64,000 nucleotides of DNA from Zopfochytrium polystomum (Eukaryota; Chytridiomycota; Chytridiomycetes; Chytridiales; Chytridiaceae). Within the stretch, counting starts at the first letter, position 1; the number at the start of each line of letters is the position of its first letter. Positions 42,670 to 52,342 of the stretch are shown one piece after another. Position numbers and translations under genes: made by a program. The DNA lies in NCBI GenBank assembly GCA_025765615.1, contig JAIVFJ010000030.1, forward strand, positions 372,001-436,000. Reading direction: 5' to 3'. The notes below the pieces were generated by a model. It was not told the origin of the DNA. It saw only the letters and a list, made by a program, of their open reading frames with translations, and did not search any database.

Positions 42670-44408
42670 ATGTTTTGGGTGATCGGAGGCACTGCCTCCG
42701 TCGTTCTGCTGATCGCCGTCCTTCTGTTCGGGCAGGTCAGGAGAGCGGGAGCGCGCGCAGAAAAACGGCACTCTCACCACGATCTTTTCACGATCGCAGA
42801 ACAATTTTTTTCGAGACAGCATCGTGGGGAAGGCGAATTTGTTGTTGACCGAGACTCTCCCAACTGCTCTACAGTACGTAGTTGTTGAGGAGTTCACTGA
42901 TAATCGATGTGCACTTTCTAGCCGGTTGTGTGTCAAGATTTTTGGAGAACGCGTCGTCGGATACGTCGAATCCTGGCTGAATTATCTTTTCATTGGCCGT
43001 CATCCACTGCTGCAGGTAATTGCAGACTCTGGCAATGAGCTTGGGTCTGATTTCCTTGCCGTCATACAGATATTTTATCTTTCCTTGATCACTGGGGGCA
43101 TTGGAGTCTTCTTATTTTTCGCTGGTGACAAGATCTTCCGTAAAGGTTGCCTGCACCCAGCGCATGTGTAGGTCCTCACATATATTGAGAAATGCGCTAA
43201 CGGCCAAAAGCGTGGTCATTCCGTTTGCCATACTGGGTGTGTACGCCGCGTTCTTCAGAGCCAGTTGGTCGAATCCGGGTGTAATCACTCCAAAGAACGT
43301 GCAGAGGGCCTGTGATAAGTGGGACTATGATTACGTACTGTTCAATCCGAAAGTCTGCAGCACATGCCAAACCAGCAAGTATGCTCACAAAGCCAGAATC
43401 CTCACGCAACGTAACCTACAATGATATTAAGGCCCGCTCGTTCAAAGCACTGTGCAGTTTGCAACGTTTGCGTTGCAGGCTTTGAGTAAGTGCTGAGAAA
43501 GAGTCTTGCAACGTTGTAACTTACGCTCACGTTGCAGCCATCATTGTGCCTGGAGTTCGTATACGTTATTCACTTATTTCATCTGACCAGTACAAAGTCA
43601 ACAATTGCGTAGGGTACTATAACTATCGATATTTCCTCCTTTTTTTGTCGTCAACTTGGGCAATTTGCTTCTACGGCACATACCTCATATACAAGATACT
43701 GGAGTTTGAGATCGAAGACCAAAAAATCCTAATGTATGATGTAATGGATCCTACCGACGGACGGCGAAGGCGCCGAATCACCATGAGCGAGGCGGTTATG
43801 GTCAGTCCCACTGTGCCATAATTGCAATCTTACTTCTCAAACTGATGATATTTACAGTACATTTCCAGCAAAGAAATATATCTAACGGCCCTTGGACTTT
43901 TCGCGTGTATGGCTGGAATCGTCGTCTTCGGGTTCACAATCTACCAATTGTCCATAGTCATGTCTGGAAAGACAAGTATGCTTATCATTTTGGTTTAATT
44001 TTCTTGATTCTGACGCACCATGGAAATACCCCAGCCAACGAAATTTTTAAATGGGATGATCTGGAATACGATGTGAAAACAAGACGCATTTACCAGATTC
44101 CCAAGGAGCTTCTCGAGTACTTGCAGAACTACAGCAAACCGGTTGCCAAAGAATTGGTTCATTCTTCAGTACCATCGTCTCGAAAGGGCGGCAATGTCAA
44201 GCGAAGGAAGGGGAAGCCACGAGCTGGAGATGGTGAAAGTAGAACAGAGGAGAGTGGGAACAACAGGCGGAAGAAGTTTGAACCTTCAGAATGGACTGAG
44301 GAGACGGAGGTTGTACCGCTGATGGATTCTAAGCAGCTCAGAAACATATATGATAAAGGTTGGCGGGGAAACCTCGCTGAAGTAGTTTTCCCTACCCCCT
44401 TTGATTGA
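42670..44408 (+). CDS. SWF1: DHHC palmitoyltransferase, SWF1 / ZDHHC4 type
   Basis: An ER protein acyltransferase; yeast Swf1 palmitoylates SNAREs such as Tlg1. About eight exons. The first encodes the helix MFWVIGGTASVVLLIAVLLF and joins across a 65-base intron (GTCAGG...CGCAG) to NNFFRDSIVGKANLLLTETL. A 48-base intron (GTACGT, branch CTGAT) follows. The catalytic zinc region reads PKVCSTCQTSKPARSKHCAV, then [20 protein letters not shown], complete with DHHC. Two further membrane helices and the conserved end NIYDKGWRGNLAEVVFP follow, as in human ZDHHC4 (NIHSHGLRSNLQEIFLP). The TTxE motif appears as TTNEIFKWDD. The junction near 43150-43200 is not resolved. An A-run of more than 20 bases (42617-42640) lies just upstream of the start. 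Confidence 0.9.
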
Positions 44409-44686
44409 CATACTGCTAATGAGGACAAACAATTGTTTATGACGGAAATGGAAATGGGCAGCAAAGTTAAGAATAAATAACAGAGATGCAGTGCTTCCAA
44501 GCATCGTGGCAAAATGATGACTAGTGTGCCAGGCACTGTCTCAACCTGCTCAAGGCGACCCTCCATAACACAGTCATAAGCAAAGCAACTTTTTAGCTCA
44601 CAGAACGACACACTAACACCTACAAGTTTGTTCGCTGATAGGATCTGACAGTTCGCAAAATTCTGCTGACTTAAGAATCTTTCCAC
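44409..44686. other. Downstream of SWF1, nothing certain
   Basis: This is AT-rich sequence with an AATAAATAA element near 44472 that can serve SWF1 polyadenylation. On the minus strand the Fanzor frame runs on here, but without conserved motifs. In intact Fanzor loci the guide (omega) RNA lies in or after the 3' end; nothing here can be shown to be one. Confidence 0.35.
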
Positions 44687-45008
44687 AGCCTTCACAAAGA
44701 TGGTTTGGGCAGCATTTCTGTCACGACCGAAATCGATCATGCATCCGCCACAATGGTATGTCCTGCTTGCTCCTCGAATTCGATTGGATTCAATTCCAAT
44801 CAATGAATTCGTCTGATTTCATTCGAATTCGATGAAATTTGGCTCTCTTCCTTCAGTTTGTTGAATTCAAAGTCCCAACATTGCTCAGAATTGTGATTCA
44901 AGCTCGAAAAATGTGAATCGAATCAAACTCCGATTTTCGTCCGGTCCCGTTGTAGGATCAGCGTTTGGACGTGTATGCCTCGCCAACCTCAATAATCTTT
45001 GTGGACCG
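44687..45008 (-). pseudogene. Fanzor / IS607-type TnpB nuclease relic
   Basis: The minus strand keeps two pieces of the C-terminal RuvC/zinc-ribbon half of a TnpB-like nuclease. At 45008-44961 it reads RSTKIIEVGEAYTSKR, matching the ExYTSKxC block before the first zinc-ribbon Cys. The next codon, where Cys is expected, is TGA. At 44773-44687 it reads GASRTYHCGGCMIDFGRDRN followed by AAQTIF, matching the second CxxC and the RuvC-III DxNAA motif. The first CxxC pair is lost and there are several stops between the parts, so the gene is dead. The N-terminal two thirds (RuvC-I, RuvC-II) were not found upstream to 45660. Known Fanzors occur in chytrid fungi and use a guide RNA. This copy cannot be active. 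Confidence 0.7.
44770..44945. repeat. Degenerate GAATTCGATT-type repeat stretch
   Basis: Roughly 175 bases are filled with variants of GAATTCGA, GATTGGATTC, GAATTCGTC, ATTCGAATTCGAT and GTGAATCGAATC. Many are short palindromes. They lie between the two surviving Fanzor pieces. It could be a minisatellite that grew in the dead gene or part of an inserted terminal-repeat element. Confidence 0.5.
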
Positions 45009-45673
45009 CCCTAACTGTTCCTCCCAAGAATGCTTTCTCCATTACATTGTGGAATTACAACTCCGTGTCTCTTCAGGCTGGAAAAACGTTGTTTTATGAC
45101 TGCAGGTAGGTTTCTGCTGTCCTTCCGTCAGCAAACCGCCTGACCTCAAGTGGAAGACAAGGTTCATAGTGGCAGCTTTTGTGAAAACTGTTGACCTTTC
45201 TGTATCTTGCCCTCTAGCCTCCAGGGCGGTGAAGTCTGTTCACCGCACCGGAGACAAGCTAATCTCCAGTTAATAGTACGAGCTTGGATTGGGCATCCAC
45301 AAGGTGACCAATGTTTTGCAGCGCTGCCACGGCAAATTGCTTCATCGTCCACCAACTGGAAAATCGTTCTGTCGCAGTGGGGTTGATGAGCCAGTAATGC
45401 AGATCGCGAAACCGATCCACTCGGAAAGTGAGAATTGAAGAATGATCCAAACATGGAGGGCACCAAGAGCGAAAAGGTCTTGAATCTTGATTGGCGATTG
45501 TGCTGTATTGAGATGGAGGGTATGGCACGAGTTCTTGAAGGCAAACTTTGCGAGATGGCCCCTTGTTCATCTATTGCAGCATCGCTCCTCGACGACCAGT
45601 GGTGTCCACATTGGAGAGCAAAAGAAATTTGTTCGTGATTTTTTTGCTCTGTAGTGGATGACGGTACGGACGG
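45009..45673. other. Spacer upstream of SMP-START-GOLD gene
   Basis: These 660 bases lack a supported gene. The minus strand is open in places (45164-45570) with a Trp-rich text around LHYWLINPTATERFSSWW that I do not recognise. This could be part of the same mobile element as the Fanzor relic or of another one. Confidence 0.3.
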
Positions 45674-48600
45674 ATGTTTGACGCTTTCTCGTCCTACGTC
45701 CGGGGGTTCGTGGTGGGGGCTGGCTTCATCTTGCTAGTTGAAGTCCTGCTAGTACTTGCAGCATGCTTCGTCCTATTCGATCCGATGCGAAAGACTGTCG
45801 TCCCTCCACCTCCCGAGTTCTCCACAGCTGGGATCATTGATGGCGGCGATGCTACCACCATGCCACCCTCTGGGAACAGAATAACTGCAACCCACTCTCG
45901 TGCTCGCGATCTCATCAACGAACACGAGGAGTCCTGGCCCGAGAACATTGTCGAGTTCCTTATGCTGGCTCTTTCTCCAACCGATGCAGATACACCTGTT
46001 CCGCCGCGTCCCACAGCCTCTGGTGGTAAGCCTTCACCACTGAACGATTATATAGTGGATCCCGTCGCCATCGGGCCAACCGATCCTTGCCCATGGGCAA
46101 ACGTCGTTGCCGCCAGATTCTTTCTTGCCTTGAGAGAAAGTGAGCTTTTCAAAAGTAGGATGAAGGCGAAAATGACCGAGCGAATGAACATGAAGCTGAA
46201 AAACAACTCGTTTGTGGTAATGTATACTGAAACTGAACTTCGTTGAAGAATATTATTTCTTACGCTTTCTGTTCCATATCACACAGTCTCACGTTCGCAT
46301 TCTGGATATATCTCTTGGTGACTACGCTCCCAAAATTCATGGGGTCAGACTAATGAAAGGCGTGACGGACGATCTCGCGGTGGTTGGTTTCTGCTTTCCA
46401 CCAACACGAGAGAAGCTTGACTGAAGTCATTCAGGTCCTAGAGGTTGACGCAACGTACGCTGGGGGTGGAAGCGTTGCCCTCGAAGTAACATTGACGGCT
46501 GGCCTTAGCGTCCCTGTTCGCGTCTATCTCAGCAGCTTAGCTGGGAAAGTATGTGCGCATGCCCTGCCTTCGTATTTTAACTGGGTGCCATAATCCAGCT
46601 TCGAGTCCGATTTCCTTCAATCGGTTGGCCCGACATGCTTGCCATTGCGTTTGTGGAAGACCCGGGTGCTTCGTTCAGGGTTGACTCTCCCATAACTGTT
46701 TTCGACAATGAGATGGTTCGCGGGATGGTGAACAAGCTGATTGCTGGTGTTATGAGGAAAGTGTTTCTGGACATGTGGGTCCTCCCGGGTTGCAGGAACT
46801 TCTTCTTGCCACTAATGACCCCGACTCCGGTGGTAAGATCGTCTATCCCACGCAAGGTTCGTGGATACTGATGAATGTGCAGGAGGAGCTGTCTCGGATG
46901 AATATAGCAAACATACCGAGGCCGCCAGTCCACAGGCGCCCTGTGCCGGGCGCATCGGGTAAATCTCAAGAGTCGACGTTATGGCAAAATCGCTCAAAAG
47001 TGCACTCAATCGAAAAGCAAGGAACAGTGCAACAAATCCCCCTCGCATTTTTGGATTGCGTCAGTTCTCAAGCCCATCAACTTGATATGACGATTTCGTC
47101 CTCTTCGAATCAAGCAACGATCGACAATATCGGAAACGATCTCATTGCAGCATTTTTGACCCTCGCTAGGGATGCAGACTCCAAAGTAGGGCCTCTTGAT
47201 GGTTCGTCAACTGCGCCCAGTGAGAAAATCACTCCCGCCAGCTTGGCATGGAAGATTGTGAAAGACCGGCAAGGAGTGTGCGTTCAGAAGAGGAGGCTCG
47301 TTGCTCCAGGATTCCAATCCGAGCTCACCAAGGCCACCATCTCCATTGACTGTGACTCCGAAAGAGTGTACTCAGTAAGGATATTCTTTTCCAAACGATC
47401 CCCCTTCATGACAACCTGTGCAGATTCTTTCACACCCAGAGCACTTTCGCCACGTGGAAGAGACATACATGGCTTCGTCGATTTTCCGGCAGTTTTGTAA
47501 GTTCAAGGAGACGGGGGAGCATGGTCTAACATTCTTTACAAGCTGAATCGGCATCTATTCGACATTCTCAATTCATGTTGGGGCGCAACATATTGAAGGA
47601 CTACCTTGTTTTCGAAGTCAAGTGCAAAGTTGACTCAACTGGCCACGACTCTTCGTCTCTCGAGCCAACTCGTCAGACCTCATTCATAGTTGTCATGCGA
47701 AGTATCGCGGGCTACAAGGAAGACAGCGCGGAGCCCCTTATTGATTTGAAATCGCATCCTGAAGATACCCTGGCAACAGATTCAGTCCCTCCCGAAGACC
47801 ACGACAGCATGAATCAAGTAAAAACGAAAATCACTGGTGACGAGCCCCCAGAGTTGATGGTATCGAGTGGAGCAGCGATTTCGGATGATCTTGCAATCAT
47901 CAATACTGATGACGCAGCCAAGATTATTGAAGCGAGAACCATCCCTGCTGTGGAGGAATCAACATCTGATCCGACGGCGCAGGCGGTAGCAGTAAGCCAG
48001 AACACATTGCTCCCTCCAGAACCGCCAACGTCAGTAGTCTATCTATATGGATATCTTATCGAGCCATCTTCAACCGATGCGAACAGCTGCAGAGTCACGG
48101 TTTTATCTCAGCTTTCACCTGATATTTCTCGACTTGAAGCGAATTTCAACACATGCAGAAAACTGAAGAATTTTGTTGAGGAATACGTGGCTCTATCATC
48201 ACGTGCACAATCAACCTCAACCTCCTCGTCTTCTTCGTTATTAAGCTATGCAGCTTCTGAGCTACGAAAACGCCGGATGTTCACAACTGGAGTAGAAGGC
48301 GGCGAGAAGAGGATCGACAAGCTGAAGAACCTGGTCAGCTCAACAGCGGGATATCTAATGAAGAATAAGCGAACACCAGGATGGTTCGGCGCAGCGGGGG
48401 CCTCATTAGAGAGCGGTGTCGGTCAGGATGATGCTTCTTCCATGGACAGTCGAGTTGAAAACGCCTCAGATGTTGATGAAGCGGCGTTCCGTGGGGTTGA
48501 CGACGTAGATTCAATTTCTGCGCGAGAGGATTTATTTAATTTTGAGGAAACTGCCGTTCCTTCGCAGTCATATGAATCTAGAGGGTTCATTGTGTCAGAG

Positions 48601-50334
48601 GATTTGCAACGCCACAAAACCCTCAACGAACAAGAAGCCAACGGACTCACTCGAGACAGCTCCTCCATCAGTACCTCTAGCGCCCCAACTGTTTCCAGCT
48701 CTCTCATGTCAAAAGTGTCTGATATAGTAACAGGAGAACTTATGACATCCGCAGCTGCTATCGCCAGGACTGTTACGAAAAAGAGGTCCTTGACGTTTTT
48801 GAAAAAACTTCCAGGGACTCAGGGTGACGCTTCGGAGGATGAGGCTGAGCCAATGGGAGCTGTGCGAGCGACAGTCGATGAAACCACGAAATCCGATATA
48901 CCGGTTGGTGACAGTCTGGACCCCGCACTATACCAGGAGAAAAGGATCTTCGGCCGTGAAATCGTCCGAGAGGATTTATCTTTCACGCGTCGTACCGACG
49001 GCGGACACGCTGAATTCAGTTGGGAATTCTTTTTGCGGGGAGAGGCTCAAATAACCTTTTCACTTGTGTTTCGGCCGGAGAACAGGATTTCGAGCGAAGA
49101 GCACATTCTGACGTTGTTTCCACCAAGCCAAGTAGATAAAGGCGACAGGCAAATTGTCCCAGCCGGTTCAGTCACTGCACCTCCGTCTAAACCTTTCAGG
49201 GGCACAATATCAGTGTCAAGCTTTCCTTCTGGTACCTTTATTTTCGTCTGGGACAACACTAGCGGCTCTAAAAAAGGCGTCAAGGACCTTGTGTACAGGT
49301 CCATCTTTCGACCTTTCCAGTTGGTCCTTTCGCCGGGGCTTCCACTGCGACCCATCGGAGCAGGCTACAGCGGCGAAGTTAATATTCCGCGGAAATCTCT
49401 ATTCAGAGTGAGCGTTGTGTATGACGCAAGCGTGGAAGTGGCAGAGTCCATGAGGCCTGTCATTTTAATGTGGGATTTTTCTACCCACGCAATCGACGTC
49501 ATGTTCAGCGTCTTATTCTTCGCAGATGAAGACTCAAGATCATCAGTCTCTACGATAGCTGCCAGCTCCCAACCATTGCAGAACGATGTTGGAGACCCTG
49601 GGATCCTTGAGTCCACTGAGTCAACCCCCCCAGCCAAAGACAATATGAACCCCGAGCACTTGCCTCTGACTGACGTTCGCCTGGAGACTTTCCCCGAGAA
49701 AGCCAATCATTCCCCGCCACCTAAACCAGCTCGTTTGCACAAAGCTCCTGTCGTCGCCAACGAAGATCAAAACGGCGAGGTGGTTTCGGCCATGGACGAA
49801 GTCGCTCCAACGCACCAACCCCAAATTCCGCCTCGCCCTCCGCTTCGCCCTCCGTTATTGGCAGATCCTTCCAACTCGCGAGCTCCCCCACCAAAACCTC
49901 CCCGACGAGATGGGCCGGCCGTACCCGACCGGCCGTCGCTGGCCAGCAGGCTTGCGGCAGTTGCAGGCGATCGAAGTGATGTTGAAAGTTCGGTTCCGTT
50001 CAAAGGAAGTAGCGGCGAAACATTGTCCGAATCTGAGTCCCACGGCCGTAGCTCACTTGCACCCACGCATGAGGTCCCGCCTTTGTCGTCAAGCCCCTCC
50101 AGCTCGTCTGTCTTGAGTGGTTACCTTAGTCGGCAACATGCTCGTCCCCTTTCGGTAATCTCCCCAACCAAGGTCAAAACTCAGCCTGGCATGACTTTTT
50201 CAGGAAGTGTTCCTGTCACAGGACGGCACGGAGTTTACAGCTTCATATGGGATAATTCTCATTCCGTGGTTCTACCTAAGACCGTTACCTTCAAAGCAGC
50301 GATCGTTTTAGCAAAGGAGGAAAATGTGCAATAG
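45674..50334 (+). CDS. Membrane-anchored SMP-START-GOLD lipid-transfer-type protein
   Basis: A protein of roughly 1,400 residues with an unusual domain order. An N-terminal membrane helix (YVRGFVVGAGFILLVEVLLV) is followed by an SMP domain over 46060-46800: PCPWANVVAARFFLALRESE, HVRILDISLGDYAPKIHGV, VDATYAGGGSVALEVTL and LRVRFPSIGWPDMLAIAFVE. SMP domains carry lipids at membrane contacts (Mmm1, Mdm12, E-Syts). Next is a START domain, AWKIVKDRQGVCVQKRRLVA (47250), ILSHPEHFRHVEETYMASSI after an intron, and VYLYGYLIEPSSTDANSCRV to NFVEEYV (48190), with a roughly 110-residue acidic insert. A GOLD domain (48960-49290, GTFIFVWDNTSG) and a second GOLD-like half (HGVYSFIWDNSHS, 50230) end the protein, separated by Pro-rich PPKPPR motifs. 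Exon 45674-46216 and the main exon from about 47545 are clear; middle joins are approximate. Confidence 0.8.
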
Positions 50335-50362
50335 ATTCTGCAATTTATTTCTCTGCTATTTA

Positions 50363-51235
50363 TCAGCGCTTCTTCTTCTTCTTGGATTGCGAATCTTTCG
50401 AGACCGATGAATCCCGCTTTCCAGTTTTGGCCGTGCCCGCGCTATTCCAGTACAGTACCAACTGCAAAAATAGAATTCCATTGAGAAAAGTTCCAAGAAG
50501 GAACGAGACCAGGATTGAGAAGTCATTAACTTCAGTCAAAGTAGTGTAAATTCGCGCCAAACTGCCGATGAGCTGCAAACCGAGGGTGATGGGTGACAGC
50601 AGGCCGGTGCTTCGGGCAAGGTAGTTTGACGCGATCTGGGGCAGTTTTGAGGCTGATCCCGAAACAATTGCTGACCACTGAAGTGTAACGAGAAAATTCT
50701 CTGGGACGATGGCTGGCTGAAGCAGCGCGTATGCAAAGATGGTGAAGAAGGCTGCGGTAGCAATGAGTCCAATCGAGTTTTTGCCGTAGTGAAAGAGCAG
50801 AAAGAGGATAGTGTAGTTTTGGATGGCAATGAAAACGTCTGCGGAGTTTCGTGATTACAAGGTGTTATCTCTTGAGCTCGAAATGATGAACTCAATTAAC
50901 TCACTCTCTCCGTAGGTGGAGAACGGATTTTCGCGCCTCAGGTTGTAACCAATTGAGACGGTGAAAGCCAACGACTCCAGCAGGTACGAGAAGAGGGAGA
51001 TGCCACGCGCTGAGCCGGCTCCAACGATTTTGAGGATCTGCGGCAGCTTAACAATTGAGCCGCCGACGACGATACCAAGACCGAGGACCTTGGAGACTAG
51101 CAGGGAAAGGCATGGATTTTTCGGAAGCTCAAGCGGCGCATCGAAAAGGGTGGTCGTGAGGGAAGCTGCGCACTTTTCGCCAACAAGCGGCGCGAGAACA
51201 GCCAAAGCGACCTGCTCCAGCTGGTGTGTTGCCAT
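50363..51235 (-). CDS. MPDU1: Mannose-P-dolichol utilization defect 1 protein (PQ-loop)
   Basis: An ER multispanning PQ-loop protein needed in animals for use of dolichol-phosphate mannose and glucose in glycosylation (Lec35). Exons 51235-50905 and 50838-50363 join to 268 aa, close to the 247 of human. Both PQ loops are seen: VVGGSIVKLPQILKIVGAGS and IVSGSASKLPQIASNYLARS, each followed by membrane helices. The N-terminal helix region has a conserved CLSLLVSKVLGLGI. The C-terminus SQSKKKKKR is a lysine-rich ER-retrieval-like tail. An in-frame ATG at 51280 would lengthen the protein but would sit inside the coding part of USE1, so 51235 is preferred. Only 26 bases separate the two start codons. 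Confidence 0.92.
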
Positions 51236-51261
51236 CTCTCGAGAATTTGTTGAGTGCAAAC
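51236..51261. promoter_or_regulatory. 26-base gap between divergent starts (MPDU1 / USE1)
   Basis: Start codons of MPDU1 (-) and USE1 (+) lie 26 bases apart. There is no room for two separate promoters, so the 5' leaders and promoters must overlap each other's coding sequence. Confidence 0.6.
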
Positions 51262-52217
51262 ATGTCAACGCAGAACCCAAAGGAGGTGAATCTGCAACGC
51301 TTCCTCGCCAAGTTCGACCTGAGAGCGTCAGACTTTGGCACAGATGACTCTCCCGTCACGATCAAGCGAGCTCACGCGCTAACGGTAATGTTCTCACCGA
51401 ACCGAGGGTCTGCTCGGACTGCCCTCAAAAGGCGCCCTCTGCAACCGCTTACGTGGCCATCACTGCGCCACCTTGCAGCGCTCCTGCATAACCAATGCCT
51501 ACTTGCAGTCGTTACATTTCGTTCTTGGCCTCCTCTCCGCAATTGAGCAAGACCCTGATCACATGCTGTCGGCCGCCAAACTTAGCGAGCTCAGGAAGCT
51601 GGCCGAGAAGCGCATCGCTGAGCTGCAGTCTGAAATCGAGTCGGAGGCAGCTAAAGTTTCACTGGGGAAAGAGTATCCCGAAAACATCTCTCATCCCCCT
51701 GAACCTCAACCGCCGAAACCACGCAACATTTCAAGCCCTACCACGGTTCAGGATCCCCGGACAAACGGTGTAGTGAGACGAAGGTAAGAATCAGGACCAC
51801 GTTGATTCACGTCTCACTTCGTTTCAAAGAAATCTGTCCCCAGGAATAAATGATGAGGATCCCCCTGATTCGGTGACGAAAGAGCAATTAAAACTACAAG
51901 ATCAATACTCTGATGAGCTGCTAAGAATGGCTGCAGCGCTGAAATCAAGCTCTTTGTTATTTGGCGAAACTCTGAAGAAGGATGAAAAGGTTCGACCGAG
52001 TTCCACATCGTCGTTGATTAATCTTTCCAATCTCCGTAAGATTCGGGAAGATGCGTACCAAGCGCTTCAATCAAGTGTCGACAAAGTGAGCAAAGCCAGC
52101 TCCCGACTGAACAAAATCACGAAACGAGCCTCTGGAACGTTCTGGATGATGATTGGTTCAATACTTCTCGTGTTTGTTCTTTCTTCGTTCACATTTTTTG
52201 TTATTCGATTTCTCTAA
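51262..52217 (+). CDS. USE1: USE1-type SNARE of the ER (Qc)
   Basis: The unconventional ER SNARE that acts in Golgi-to-ER retrograde fusion with Ufe1, Sec20 and Sec22. Exons 51262-51384, 51509-51783 and 51830-52217 join to 261 aa. The N-terminal helix is NLQRFLAKFDLRASDF. A middle helix SEIESEAAKV and a Pro-rich linker follow. The SNARE motif is QLKLQDQYSDELLRMAAALK to SSVDKVSKASSRLNKITKRA. A C-terminal anchor, MMIGSILLVFVLSSFTFFVI, ends two or three residues before the stop. The layout and the DELLRMAAALK start match human USE1 (NEMLQMAKRLK). The central SNARE-layer residue lies within SSLLFGETLKKDE. The second intron is 46 bases. Confidence 0.9.
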
Positions 52218-52342
52218 GGGAGCTTGCAAATACTGCTTGGTCACTCTCTTGTTATGGGTTTCTTTCTCCTCGGGCGACGTGATGTGTGATCTACCAGCGG
52301 AAGTGCCTCTTGCCTGTTTCCAACATAGTATGGTGAAGTGCC

